NCBI GenBank assembly: GCA_934552825.1 | Contig: CAKTEQ010000003.1 | Coordinates: 1-64,000, forward strand | Source: an uncultured Oscillospiraceae bacterium | GTDB lineage: Bacteria > Bacillota > Clostridia > Oscillospirales > Oscillospiraceae | Direction of reading: 5' to 3' | DNA length: 64,000 nt | Shown here: positions 22,761-31,350 of the stretch, piece after piece | Layout of the letters: every line of letters begins with the position of its first letter | Position numbering within the stretch: position 1 is the first letter of the stretch | Program-made: the position numbers and the translations under genes | Notes under the pieces: generated by a model | The model's database searches: none | What the model was told of the DNA's origin: nothing | Seen by the model: only the letters and a program-made list of their open reading frames with translations

Positions 22761-23528
22761 GTGCTGCTGGCGATAGATATAGGCAACTCCAGCGTTTCGC
22801 TGGGCGTTTTCAACGAGGAGAGGGAACTGATGTTCTCCTCGGGGTTCGAGGCTGACTGGGGCAAAACGAGGGACCAGTGCGCCATTGAGATAAGAAGCAT
22901 CTTCCGGCTTTACGGCGCTGAGCTGAGTGATGTTACGGGCAGCGTGGTCTCCAGCGTGGTGCCGCCTGTGACACCGTCCATAATCGGCGCTGTGGAAATG
23001 CTCACGGGGTGCAGGAGCATCGTCGTGGGACCGGGTGTAAAGACCGGCATAAATATTCTTACAGACGTGCAGGCCCAGCTGGGGACAGATATAGTTTGCG
23101 CCGCCGTGGGTGCCGTGAATCGGTATCCGATACCCCTTGTCGTGGTGGATATGGGCACGGCCATAACAGTCACGCCTGTCACTAAGGACAAAGCCATACC
23201 CGGCTGCGCCATAATGCCGGGCGTCAGAACGGGGCTGGAGGCTATGGCTGAGAAGACGGCGCAGCTGCCCTGGATAGCTCTGGAGGAGCCGAAGAGCGTT
23301 ATCGGCAAAAACACCATCGAGTCCATGCGCTCCGGCGTAGTTTACGGTACGGCGGGGATGATAGACAGTCTCGTGGAGCGAATGGAGGCGGAGATAGGCG
23401 AGGCCACCGTAGTGGCGACGGGGGGCAGCTCCCTGCCCATACTCAAGAGCTGCCGCCGGGAGATAGTATTCAATAACCATCTTGTGCTCCTGGGACTTCA
23501 GGATATTTACTATAAAAACTTGAAATGA
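22761..23528 (+). CDS. coaX: Type III pantothenate kinase
   Basis: CoaX phosphorylates pantothenate, the first step of coenzyme A synthesis. The 255-residue product has the ASKHA-type phosphate loop LAIDIGNSSVSLGVF, the GPGVKTG segment and the second phosphate motif VVDMGTAITVT. Type III enzymes are not inhibited by CoA. The GTG at 22761 was chosen by the GGGGG-containing ribosome-binding site 6-10 bases upstream; the frame from 22692 runs through the spoIVA hairpin. An ECF transporter gene follows. Confidence 0.95.
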   Translation: MLLAIDIGNSSVSLGVFNEERELMFSSGFEADWGKTRDQCAIEIRSIFRLYGAELSDVTGSVVSSVVPPVTPSIIGAVEMLTGCRSIVVGPGVKTGINILTDVQAQLGTDIVCAAVGAVNRYPIPLVVVDMGTAITVTPVTKDKAIPGCAIMPGVRTGLEAMAEKTAQLPWIALEEPKSVIGKNTIESMRSGVVYGTAGMIDSLVERMEAEIGEATVVATGGSSLPILKSCRREIVFNNHLVLLGLQDIYYKNLK

Positions 23529-23539
23529 ACATTTTGCCC

Positions 23540-23568
23540 TTTACATTTCACCGGCACTGTGTTATCTT
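23540..23568 (+). promoter_or_regulatory. Promoter of the ECF S-component gene
   Basis: TTTACA and TATCTT are 17 bp apart; the leader is about 55 bases long and shows no known riboswitch. Confidence 0.5.
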
Positions 23569-23631
23569 GTGCAGGACCAAATAATATGCGCGACATCCGC
23601 ATGACGGAGTTGCAGCAGGAGGTAATTTAAT

Positions 23632-24273
23632 ATGCGTAAGGTAGAAACCAAGAAAATGGTGGGGCTTGCCCTGTTGACGGCGATCGTCGTCGTCCTGCAG
23701 ATACTGGGCGGATTTATCCGCTTCGGCATGTTCTCCATCTCCCTGGTGCTTGTACCCATAGTGGTCGGCGCTGCTCTTTACGGCTGGAAATCCGGCGCGT
23801 GGCTGGGTCTCGTTTTCGCCGTTATGGTGTTCCTCACGGGAGACGCCGGGGCTTTCCTTGCAGTTAACCCCCTGGGCACCATCATAGTTGTGGTGGTGAA
23901 GGGCGTTCTCGCGGGTCTGTGCGCCGGTCTTGTTTACAAGGCGTTCGAGAAGAAGAACACATATCTCGCAACGGTCATGGCGGCTATCGTCTGCCCCATT
24001 GTGAACACCGGCGTTTTCCTGCTGGGCTGCAAGCTGTTCTTCATGGGCATCGTTACGGAATGGGCGACAGCGGCAGGTTTTACGGGCAACGTGGCAGGCT
24101 ATATGTTCCTGGTGCTCGCGGGAGGAAACTTCCTCTTCGAGCTTGGTGTTAACGTAGTGCTCAGCCCCGTGATAGTGCGCCTTATCAATATCGGCAAGGG
24201 CAGAAGCGCCGCCCCCAAGAAGATTGCGAAGAAGGCGCAGGATACATCCGCTCAGCCCGAGGCAGACAAATAA
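23632..24273 (+). CDS. ECF transporter S component, possibly for pantothenate
   Basis: The 213-residue membrane protein has about six hydrophobic helices (10-190) and a basic, Ala-rich tail. The pattern FGMFSISLVLVPIVVGAALYG and GDAGAFLAVNPLGTI is that of substrate-binding S components of ECF vitamin transporters, which share an energising EcfAA'T module encoded elsewhere. Lying next to coaX suggests pantothenate uptake (PanT type), but the substrate is inference. AGGAGG lies 8 bases before the ATG, and a strong terminator follows. Confidence 0.85.
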   Translation: MRKVETKKMVGLALLTAIVVVLQILGGFIRFGMFSISLVLVPIVVGAALYGWKSGAWLGLVFAVMVFLTGDAGAFLAVNPLGTIIVVVVKGVLAGLCAGLVYKAFEKKNTYLATVMAAIVCPIVNTGVFLLGCKLFFMGIVTEWATAAGFTGNVAGYMFLVLAGGNFLFELGVNVVLSPVIVRLINIGKGRSAAPKKIAKKAQDTSAQPEADK

Positions 24274-24291
24274 TTTAATAAAAAAGATAAG

Positions 24292-24325
24292 ATCCTCCCC
24301 GCCTGGTCAGCGGGGAGGATTTTTG
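24292..24325 (+). terminator. Terminator after the S-component gene
   Basis: ATCCTCCCCGC pairs with GCGGGGAGGAT around a 7-base loop, followed by TTTTTG. Confidence 0.9.
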
Positions 24326-24326
24326 T

Positions 24327-24372
24327 TTCGACTATTTCCCGACGAATTACCGCGCAAATGCCGTCTTATAAT
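24327..24372 (+). promoter_or_regulatory. Spo0A-type promoter of spoIIE
   Basis: A perfect -10 TATAAT (24367-24372) has no good -35 at 17 bp. Two 0A-box-like heptamers lie upstream: TTCGACT (24327-24333) and, on the other strand, TTCGTCG (24340-24346). Their spacing, with one near the -35 position, is that of Spo0A-activated sigma-A promoters such as spoIIE of Bacillus. Confidence 0.6.
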
Positions 24373-24403
24373 GGCAGCAAAGCCATAATTGGAGGGATTT
24401 TGC

Positions 24404-26743
24404 TTGAAAGGTATACATACGAAAACTAGGGGAGCGAGGGAGTATCCCCCTGCTGCCGGGGAACGTGAAAAAATGTCGTCTCTGCGTCTGGCGGTGGAGG
24501 CGGCGCTTAGATTCGCGGCGGCGCTGCTGCTGGCAAACGCCAATGTCTTCGGGGTCTATTCCCCCTTTGCCGTGGGGTTTGTGGCAGCGTCCGGGGCGAG
24601 CATTACGGGGGCGGCGAGCCTTGCCGGCGCCGTGATAGGCTACACGATAAACATGGGATTTATCGGCGGGCTCCAGTACACGGCGACTGTGATAGTCATG
24701 TTCTTTGTTATGTATATCATGCGTGACATGGAAATATACCGCTCCAGGGCGTTTTCTGCGCTGACGGCGGCGATAGTCACCTGCGCGATAGGCATAGTGC
24801 AGCTTCTCAGCGATCCGGCGAGTCTCATGGGGGCTGTTTACTTTGTGAGCGAGACCGTGCTGGCGGGGGGCTGCGCATACTTCTACGTCCTTGCGGCTGA
24901 GATACCGGCGTCCGGCGACGAGGAGCCAAGGGATCTGCGCCACGCCATAAGCCTGCTTATTCTGTGCGCAACTCTTATCATACCTCTGAGCGAAATGACC
25001 CTGTTTGCGGGGGTGTCCGTGGGGCGGCTGATGGCCGTGCTGGCGGTGATGACAGGAGCGTATTACGGCGGCATCGGCGCGGGAACGGCGACGGGAACGG
25101 CTCTCGGCATAGCTCTTGACATCTCCGCGATGGGCGTGCCGTTTTTCACTATGGCCTATGCCTTTTCCGGCCTTGTGGCAGGCATATTCAAAAAGCAGGG
25201 CAGGCTCGGTGTCATAATAGCGTACATACTCGCAAACGCCGTGTCAGTACTCTGGATGTGGGAATACACTCTGCGCACCACGGTACTTTTTGAGGTGTTC
25301 ATAGCCTCGGTGGTGTTTGCGGTCCTGCCGGGGAAGGTGATATCTCTTATCGGGGAATTCGCGGTCAGCCGGGAGACGGCATCTGACAAAAGCGTCCCTG
25401 CGAGCACAGCGAAGAAAAGGATCGAAAAGCTGTCGGGGGTCTTTACGGACCTGCAGGACGCGATAAAGCGCGTGCCCGTGCGGCAGCGGCCAAACGATAA
25501 TGACCTCGCCTCTGTGTACGACAGCGCGGCGGAGCAGGTGTGCAGAAAGTGCCCGCTCATGTACCACTGCTGGCAGAAGGATTACCAGAGCACTCTCACG
25601 GCGATGAACGATGCGGGAAAGGTGCTCATGGAGCGGGGGAAGCTCACAAATGGGGATTTCCCGCAGCATTTCGCGGCACGGTGCGTGAACTATGATAAAC
25701 TCGTTCCCGCCATAAACAGTGAGTTCGAAAAAATGCTTCGCCGCCGTCAGGCCCGGGCGCAGACAAGGGAGAACCGGGAGATAATAGTCAGGCAGTATGG
25801 GGATATCGCAAAAACTCTCAACATGGCAGCCAAAGAGATGGGGGAGGATAATGTGCGGGACGAGACCGCACAGAGGCGCATTGAAAAATACCTGCGCGGT
25901 ATGGAGATCTCGGCTGAGGTATCCGTATTCCGGGATGGCAAAGGCAGGCTCAAGGCTGAAATAAAGGGCGACGACCTGGAGAAAATAATCAATAAGGATC
26001 TGCGGGAAAACATTGCAAAGACGATAAAGACCCCCGTCGCCGAGCCGGAGATAATAAAAACGCCCCTTTATCAGAAGATCGCGGTGACCCAGTCCGAGCC
26101 TCTCGCCGCCGCGGCGGCGACGGCTGCAAAGCGCTGTACCGGGCAGAGCGTAAGCGGGGACAGCTGCTCTTATCTAAAAAGCGAGGACGGAAAGCTCTAT
26201 GTGCTCCTGGCGGACGGTATGGGCAGCGGCGAGGAGGCGCATAGGGAGAGCGAGCTTGTGATACATCTGCTGGAAAAGCTGCTCTCCGCGGGAGTGACGC
26301 CGGCATACGCACTCAAGACACTCAACACGACGATGCTGCTCCGGGAGGATATGCTGGTGTCCACGGTGGATATGCTCGCTATCGACCTGTTCACGGGGGA
26401 GACGGAGCTGTTCAAATACGGCGCGGCGCCCACATATGTACGCAGGGGCGGCGGAGTTGACCGGTTCGAAGGGCACGCCTTGTCCGTGGGAGCCGGGATC
26501 GAGCCGATGGAGTCTCCTGAGGTAGCGAGGATACGCATGGGAGAAGGGGACGCCGCCGTGGTACTGTCCGATGGAGTTACGGACGGCAGCGATGACGAGT
26601 GGCTGAAGCATGTCCTCATGGACTATCACGGCAGCAGCCCTAAGGAGCTGAGCCAGATGATACTGGACAGCTGCCCCGACGCACAGGAACCTCACGATGA
26701 CATGACAGTGCTTGCGGTTATTCTGCAAAAACGTCAAAATTGA
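24404..26743 (+). CDS. spoIIE: Stage II sporulation protein E (membrane PP2C phosphatase)
   Basis: SpoIIE dephosphorylates SpoIIAA to switch on sigma-F in the forespore and also takes part in polar septation. The 779-residue product has a multi-helix membrane domain (about 30-305), a central regulatory region with a Cys pair VCRKCPLMYHCW (about 375), and the PP2C phosphatase domain (575-775) with LLADGMGSGEEA, STVDMLAIDLFTGE, VVLSDGVTDG and HDDMTVLAV. The TTG at 24404 follows GGAGGG by 7 bases; the frame extends to 24389 but that start would overlap the ribosome-binding site. Confidence 0.97.
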   Translation: MKGIHTKTRGAREYPPAAGEREKMSSLRLAVEAALRFAAALLLANANVFGVYSPFAVGFVAASGASITGAASLAGAVIGYTINMGFIGGLQYTATVIVMFFVMYIMRDMEIYRSRAFSALTAAIVTCAIGIVQLLSDPASLMGAVYFVSETVLAGGCAYFYVLAAEIPASGDEEPRDLRHAISLLILCATLIIPLSEMTLFAGVSVGRLMAVLAVMTGAYYGGIGAGTATGTALGIALDISAMGVPFFTMAYAFSGLVAGIFKKQGRLGVIIAYILANAVSVLWMWEYTLRTTVLFEVFIASVVFAVLPGKVISLIGEFAVSRETASDKSVPASTAKKRIEKLSGVFTDLQDAIKRVPVRQRPNDNDLASVYDSAAEQVCRKCPLMYHCWQKDYQSTLTAMNDAGKVLMERGKLTNGDFPQHFAARCVNYDKLVPAINSEFEKMLRRRQARAQTRENREIIVRQYGDIAKTLNMAAKEMGEDNVRDETAQRRIEKYLRGMEISAEVSVFRDGKGRLKAEIKGDDLEKIINKDLRENIAKTIKTPVAEPEIIKTPLYQKIAVTQSEPLAAAAATAAKRCTGQSVSGDSCSYLKSEDGKLYVLLADGMGSGEEAHRESELVIHLLEKLLSAGVTPAYALKTLNTTMLLREDMLVSTVDMLAIDLFTGETELFKYGAAPTYVRRGGGVDRFEGHALSVGAGIEPMESPEVARIRMGEGDAAVVLSDGVTDGSDDEWLKHVLMDYHGSSPKELSQMILDSCPDAQEPHDDMTVLAVILQKRQN

Positions 26744-26804
26744 CATCGGCTGAATAATCGGGCATATTTCAGGGAAAAATGGGCTCATCAGCGATTGGGG
26801 TGTG

Positions 26805-27083
26805 ATGAACTTGGTAAGAGGTTTGTCAAAGCGGGTGATCGTCCTGAAAATGGACGACGAGGCGCTTTTTGAAGAAGCGATTTTTATAGTTCGAAGCGAC
26901 GCTCAGAAGGGGCGCAACGCTGAGGATGTCCTGCGCGAAGCGAAGCGCGTTGCCCTGGAATATGCCAGAAGAGAAAAGAAAGCCGAGAAGTGGAAGCTCA
27001 AGATACCCGCACCGTTCTTCGCGGCGGCGGGCGCGGCGGCAACAGCCATCGCGTGGCTTGCGATGAGACTTATCGGGGTTTGA
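26805..27083 (+). CDS. Small protein with C-terminal membrane helix, unknown function
   Basis: The 92-residue product has a charged, helical N-terminal part with many Lys, Arg and Glu (1-65) and a hydrophobic Ala-rich C-terminal segment (about 68-90) that could anchor it in the membrane. I recognise no family. The ribosome-binding site (GGGGTG) is weak, and GTG at 26802 is an alternative start. It lies 61 bases after spoIIE on the same strand and ends at a strong terminator, so it is probably in the spoIIE transcript; a sporulation link is inference. Confidence 0.6.
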   Translation: MNLVRGLSKRVIVLKMDDEALFEEAIFIVRSDAQKGRNAEDVLREAKRVALEYARREKKAEKWKLKIPAPFFAAAGAAATAIAWLAMRLIGV

Positions 27084-27089
27084 AAAATC

Positions 27090-27136
27090 AAAGAGTTTTG
27101 CAGGAGAATACTCCGGCAAAACTCTTTAATTTTTTT
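27090..27136 (+). terminator. Terminator closing the spoIIE unit
   Basis: AAAGAGTTTTGC pairs perfectly with GCAAAACTCTTT; the loop contains a second small GGAG/CTCC stem, and a run of seven T follows. Confidence 0.9.
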
Positions 27137-27147
27137 ATAAAACCCCG

Positions 27148-27176
27148 TTGACACCAGCATAAAGCAGTGCTATTCT
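27148..27176 (+). promoter_or_regulatory. Promoter of the metal-efflux operon
   Basis: TTGACA and TATTCT are 17 bp apart, 41 bases before the regulator gene. Confidence 0.75.
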
Positions 27177-27182
27177 AACGAT

Positions 27183-27202
27183 AGTTGAATAATTGCTCAA
27201 GC
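27183..27202 (+). promoter_or_regulatory. Candidate ArsR/SmtB operator
   Basis: TTGA-N8-TCAA with AT-rich centre sits just after the -10, around the start point, as in CzrA/CadC-type operators. The palindrome is imperfect. Confidence 0.45.
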
Positions 27203-27217
27203 ATTGGAGGTTAAACG

Positions 27218-27559
27218 ATGCAGGAAGAGAATAATAATGAACGCGAAGAGATGATAATGAAGACGAAAGAGGAGCTGCCGGACGAGGACACACTGAACGA
27301 TCTCGCGGAGCTTTTCAAAGTGTTCGGGGACAGCACGAGAATAAAAATACTCTATGTGCTGTTTAAGGGGGAGATGTGCGTGGCGGATATATCCAGCCTG
27401 CTGGATATGAGCCTTTCGGCGATATCTCACCAGCTCAGGGTGCTGAAGCACTCCCGCCTTGTAAAATACCGCAGGGACGGGCGGACGGTGTATTACTCAC
27501 TGGCAGACGACCACGTGAGGACCATGATGGGTCAGGGATTTGAACATATCAATGAATAA
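27218..27559 (+). CDS. ArsR/SmtB-family metal-responsive repressor
   Basis: This 113-residue winged-helix repressor should release DNA when it binds a metal ion. The DNA-recognition helix is DMSLSAISHQLRVLKHSRLV. The last helix carries Asp, His, His and Glu in DDHVRTMMGQGFEHINE, the pattern of the alpha-5 zinc site of CzrA/SmtB, while the alpha-3 position has only one Cys (EMCVADIS). That favours zinc or a related ion over arsenic or a thiol-only site. It is the first gene of an operon with an HMA protein and a P1B ATPase. Confidence 0.9.
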   Translation: MQEENNNEREEMIMKTKEELPDEDTLNDLAELFKVFGDSTRIKILYVLFKGEMCVADISSLLDMSLSAISHQLRVLKHSRLVKYRRDGRTVYYSLADDHVRTMMGQGFEHINE

Positions 27560-27577
27560 CGAATGAGGTATATCACG

Positions 27578-27796
27578 ATGAAAAAATCATACAAATTCAA
27601 GGAACTGGACTGCGCTAACTGCGCGGCGAAGATCGAGCGGGAGATAAACAAGATCCCGGGCGTTGAAAAGGCGACGGTCAACTTCTTCGCGATGAAGATG
27701 ACGGTCACTGCGGACGACGATCGGTTTAACGAGATAATGCAGGAGATAGTGAAGGTATGCAAGAAGGTCGAGCCGGACTGCGAACTGGAGGTCTGA
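27578..27796 (+). CDS. HMA-domain metal-binding protein
   Basis: The 72-residue product is a single ferredoxin-like HMA domain with the CxxC motif in LDCANCAAKIE. It should bind a soft metal ion and hand it to the ATPase encoded one base downstream. Most CadA/ZntA ATPases carry this domain fused at the N-terminus; here it is a separate gene. The ATG at 27578 follows GAGGT by 8 bases; the earlier ATG at 27563 would overlap the spacing after the repressor gene. Confidence 0.9.
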   Translation: MKKSYKFKELDCANCAAKIEREINKIPGVEKATVNFFAMKMTVTADDDRFNEIMQEIVKVCKKVEPDCELEV

Positions 27797-27797
27797 C

Positions 27798-29627
27798 ATG
27801 AGCAAGAGCCAGAAAATAATGATAGGGCGCATGGCGGCGACTCTGGTGCTCCTTATCGCCGCTGTGCTGCTGAAAAGCCGGACTTCCGGCTGGGTCACGG
27901 CAGTCATGTTCCTCGTGCCGTATCTGCTGATCGGCTACGACGTGCTCTACTCTGCCGCGCGCAATATTCTGAGAGGTCAGGTTTTTGATGAGAAATTCCT
28001 AATGACCGTTGCGGGCATAGGCGCCTTTGCCATCGGCGAATATGCCGAGAGCGTGGCTGTCATGCTGTTCTTCCAGGTGGGCGAGCTGTTTGAGGATTTC
28101 GCGGTCGACAAGAGCCGCAAATCTATCAGCGACCTTATGGACATATGCCCGGACAGGGCGACTGTTATCCGGGACGGCAAACAGGTGGAGATAGACGCGG
28201 AGGACGTTCAGGTGGGCGAGACTGTCGTCGTAAAGCCCGGCGAGCGCATCCCTGTGGACGGCACTGTCCAGTCTGGCCAGAGCGAGCTTGACACCATGGC
28301 GCTCACAGGTGAGAGCCTGCCAAGGGAAGTTGCGCCCGGGGATAAGGTGAACAGCGGCTGTGTGAATATGTCCGGCATGCTGTACATAACGACGGAGAAG
28401 ACAATGGAGGAATCCACCGCCGCGAAGATACTGGCGATGGTGGAGGACTCCGGCGAGAACAAAGCAAAGAGCGAGAGTTTCATCACCCGATTTGCGAAAT
28501 ATTATACGCCCGCTGTCGTCGGCTGCGCTGTGGTGCTGGGCGTTGTGGTGCCCATCTTCGCGGGACAGTGGAGCATGTGGATAAACAGAGCCCTTATCTT
28601 CCTTGTTACCTCCTGCCCCTGCGCTCTGGTAGTGAGCGTCCCCATGAGCTTTTTCTGCGGTATCGGCAGCGCCTCCAAAAAGGGCGTGCTCATAAAGGGC
28701 TCCAGCTATCTTGAAACTCTGGGCAAGGCGACGGCGGTGGCGTTCGACAAGACCGGTACTCTTACAAAGGGTACCTTCTCCGTCACGGAGGTGCGCCCTG
28801 TGGGGGACAAGGAGGAGCTTATGCGTCTCGCGGCAGCTGCCGAGAGCGCTTCCAACCACCCCATAGCAAAAGCCGTAACGGCGGCGTGGAAGAGCGAAAT
28901 GCCGAAAGTTGAGAATATCCAGGAGATCGCCGGGCACGGCATAACAGCCGAGATAGAGGGCGGAACTGTTGCCGCGGGCAACCTGCGCCTGATGGAGAAG
29001 ATCGGCATAACAGGCATCGAGGACGTGGCTTACAGCACGGCTGTCCACGTGGCCAAGGACGGAAAGTACCTGGGCTGCATACTCGTTGCCGATACGCCTA
29101 AGGAGGACGCCAAGGCGGCTATCGCCGAGCTGAAAGCAAGCGGCGTTAGCTCCACCATCATGCTCACAGGGGATAAGAAAGCCGTGGCTGAAAAAATCGC
29201 CGGTGAGCTGGGTATCGACAGAGTCTGCGCTGAGCTGCTTCCGGGCGAAAAGGTCGGCGCCATCGAGGACATAATCAAGGGCGGAGATATCCTCGCCTAC
29301 GCGGGCGACGGTATCAACGACGCGCCTGCTATCCGCCGGGCGGATGTGGGCATTGCCATGGGCGCCATGGGCTCAGACGCCGCCATCGAAGCGGCGGATG
29401 TGGTCCTCATGGATGACAATATCAGGAAGATACCCGTCGCGATCAAGATCGCGCGGAAGGCGGGGCGCATAGTCAAGGAGAACATCGTTTTCGCTCTGGC
29501 GGTAAAGTTCATCGTGCTTGTTCTTGGTGCGACAGGCGTCACGGATATGTGGGCGGCGGTGTTCGCGGATGTGGGCACGCTGGTCCTGGCTGTACTCAAT
29601 GCGATGCGCTCCATGAGGATAAAGTAA
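27798..29627 (+). CDS. P1B-type heavy-metal-exporting ATPase (Zn/Cd/Pb class)
   Basis: This 609-residue membrane pump uses ATP to export a divalent metal. It has the actuator TGES in LTGESLP, the ion-channel motif SCPCAL (Cys about 272 and 274), the phosphorylation site DKTGT (about 317), the HP motif SNHPIA and the hinge GDGINDAPAI. The last membrane pair has Asp in GATGVTDMW, the residue that marks the Zn/Cd/Pb subgroup (CadA/ZntA). No N-terminal HMA domain is present; it is encoded by the preceding gene. Ion choice among Zn, Cd and Pb is not decidable. Confidence 0.94.
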   Translation: MSKSQKIMIGRMAATLVLLIAAVLLKSRTSGWVTAVMFLVPYLLIGYDVLYSAARNILRGQVFDEKFLMTVAGIGAFAIGEYAESVAVMLFFQVGELFEDFAVDKSRKSISDLMDICPDRATVIRDGKQVEIDAEDVQVGETVVVKPGERIPVDGTVQSGQSELDTMALTGESLPREVAPGDKVNSGCVNMSGMLYITTEKTMEESTAAKILAMVEDSGENKAKSESFITRFAKYYTPAVVGCAVVLGVVVPIFAGQWSMWINRALIFLVTSCPCALVVSVPMSFFCGIGSASKKGVLIKGSSYLETLGKATAVAFDKTGTLTKGTFSVTEVRPVGDKEELMRLAAAAESASNHPIAKAVTAAWKSEMPKVENIQEIAGHGITAEIEGGTVAAGNLRLMEKIGITGIEDVAYSTAVHVAKDGKYLGCILVADTPKEDAKAAIAELKASGVSSTIMLTGDKKAVAEKIAGELGIDRVCAELLPGEKVGAIEDIIKGGDILAYAGDGINDAPAIRRADVGIAMGAMGSDAAIEAADVVLMDDNIRKIPVAIKIARKAGRIVKENIVFALAVKFIVLVLGATGVTDMWAAVFADVGTLVLAVLNAMRSMRIK

Positions 29628-29644
29628 ACACGGAGATGTCACAG

Positions 29645-29676
29645 GCAGGAGCACCGGCAGGTGCTCCTGCTTTTTT
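29645..29676 (+). terminator. Terminator of the metal-efflux operon
   Basis: GCAGGAGCACC pairs perfectly with GGTGCTCCTGC around a 4-base loop, followed by six T. Confidence 0.92.
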
Positions 29677-29694
29677 GCTGGGATATATCAGCGG

Positions 29695-29723
29695 TTGCAC
29701 TGGCGGCGTCTTCATGATAAAAT
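29695..29723 (+). promoter_or_regulatory. Promoter of dusB
   Basis: TTGCAC and TAAAAT are 17 bp apart, 36 bases before the dusB start. Confidence 0.6.
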
Positions 29724-29758
29724 GGCGCAGAAAAAGCGAAATTACAGCGGAGGTACGT

Positions 29759-30727
29759 ATGTACATCGGTAATGTAAAAATAGATACGCCTCTGGCCCTG
29801 GGACCCATGGCGGGGGTGACGGATATCGCCTTCAGAGCTGTGTGCCGGGAGCAGGGAGCGGGGCTCACCACAACGGAGATGGTGAGCGCCAAGGCACTGA
29901 TGTATCAGGACTCGAAGACAAAGCAGCTGCTCGTGCTGGGAGAGGGCGAACACCCCGCCGCAGTGCAGATATTCGGGTCGGATCCGGGGTGCATGGGTGA
30001 GGCGGCGGCCAAGGCTGTCGAACTAAGCGGCGCGGATATACTGGATATCAATATGGGCTGCCCCGTGCCGAAGGTCGTGAAAAGCGGCGACGGCTGCGCA
30101 CTGATGCAGGACATCACTCTGGCACAGGAGATAGTTAAAAGCTGCTGCGGGAGCGTCAGAGTCCCTGTAACGGTCAAGTTCAGAAAGGGCTGGGACAAGG
30201 GCAGCGTGAACGCGGTGGAATTCGCACGGGCTATGGAGGACGCCGGTGCCGCGGCGGTCGCTGTGCACGGCAGGACCAGGGCGCAGATGTACTCAGGGCA
30301 GGCGGATTGGGATATCATCAAAGCAGTTAAGGAAGCTGTTTCCGTACCGGTGATCGCCAACGGGGATGTGTTTTCCGGTGAGGCGGCTGTGCGGATATTC
30401 AAATACACCGGTGCGGATATGGCCATGATAGGGCGCATGGCGTTCGGCAACCCGTGGATATTTTCCGAGTGCAGAGCCGCCATAGAGGGCAGCCCCATAC
30501 CGCCGAAGCCGCCTCTTGAGGAGCGGTGCGAAACGGCGATGAGGCAGTTCCGCATGGCTGCGGAATTCAAGGGGGAGAAGCTCGCCGTGCTGGAAGCACG
30601 CAAGCATTATGCCTGGTATCTCAAGGGCGTGGCCCGTGCGGGATACTACAAAAGGCTCATCATGCAGGCGACAACGATGGAGGAGCTGGAGAAGATAACA
30701 AAGGGCATTGTCCGGGATCTTGAGTGA
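29759..30727 (+). CDS. dusB: tRNA-dihydrouridine synthase (DusB type)
   Basis: This 322-residue FMN enzyme reduces uridine in the tRNA D-loop. The TIM-barrel motifs are present: LALGPMAGVTDIAFR, the catalytic Cys at about 101 in DINMGCPVPKV, VKFRKGWD, AVHGRTRAQMY and MIGRMAFGNPWIF. The ATG at 29759 has GGAGG 5 bases upstream. The frame upstream to 29549 runs through the ATPase end and its terminator and is not coding. An ECF sigma factor gene follows after 15 bases. Confidence 0.95.
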   Translation: MYIGNVKIDTPLALGPMAGVTDIAFRAVCREQGAGLTTTEMVSAKALMYQDSKTKQLLVLGEGEHPAAVQIFGSDPGCMGEAAAKAVELSGADILDINMGCPVPKVVKSGDGCALMQDITLAQEIVKSCCGSVRVPVTVKFRKGWDKGSVNAVEFARAMEDAGAAAVAVHGRTRAQMYSGQADWDIIKAVKEAVSVPVIANGDVFSGEAAVRIFKYTGADMAMIGRMAFGNPWIFSECRAAIEGSPIPPKPPLEERCETAMRQFRMAAEFKGEKLAVLEARKHYAWYLKGVARAGYYKRLIMQATTMEELEKITKGIVRDLE

Positions 30728-30742
30728 GAGGGGGGCAGGAGG

Positions 30743-31345
30743 TTGGAAGAAAAGGAACTTATTCTGAAAGCCAAGAGCGGCGACGCAGATGCGTTCGAGG
30801 TCCTGCTGCGTCAGAATGAAAAGGCTGTGTACAACTTCTGCCTGAGGATGTGCGGCAGCCGGGAGGACGCCTTTGACCTTTCCCAGGAGGCGTTTATCAA
30901 GGCGTACAGGGGACTTAAGTCCTTCAAGGGGGAGAGCAGCTTTTCAACCTGGCTATACAGGCTGACGAGCAATGTGTGCATCGACTTTCTACGCAAGAGG
31001 AAGAATGAAAAAACAGTGCCGCTGTTCATGGAAAACGATGAGGGCGAGGAGAATGAGCGGGCGATACCGGATCCGGCGCCTACACCTCATGAGCGGGCTG
31101 AAAACAGCGAGCTGCGCCGGGACATCCGGAATACGCTGCTGAGCCTGAGCGCGGAGCACAGGCAGGCGATAGTCCTCAGGGAAATAAACGGGCTGACCTA
31201 TGAGGAGATAGCCCGGACTCTTGATATAAGCATAGGCACGGTAAAATCCAGAATATCCAGAGCCCGTTCGGAAATGTGCCGGGAGCTTAAGAGACGGTGG
31301 AACTTTTCCGGAATCACTGCGTCCAATAAAACGAAAGGAGAGTGA
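30743..31345 (+). CDS. ECF-family RNA polymerase sigma factor
   Basis: The 200-residue product has sigma region 2 (about 8-80, with DLSQEAFIKAYRGLKSFKG and FSTWLYRLTSNVCID) and region 4 (about 125-180, with LREINGLTYEEIARTL and GTVKSRISRAR). It resembles SigW-type regulators of envelope stress. The start is a TTG next to a long G-rich tract; AGGAGG abuts the codon, so the upstream GGGGGG is the more likely ribosome-binding site. It overlaps or abuts the anti-sigma gene, which should hold it inactive at the membrane. Confidence 0.92.
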   Translation: MEEKELILKAKSGDADAFEVLLRQNEKAVYNFCLRMCGSREDAFDLSQEAFIKAYRGLKSFKGESSFSTWLYRLTSNVCIDFLRKRKNEKTVPLFMENDEGEENERAIPDPAPTPHERAENSELRRDIRNTLLSLSAEHRQAIVLREINGLTYEEIARTLDISIGTVKSRISRARSEMCRELKRRWNFSGITASNKTKGE

Positions 31346-31350
31346 AGCCG

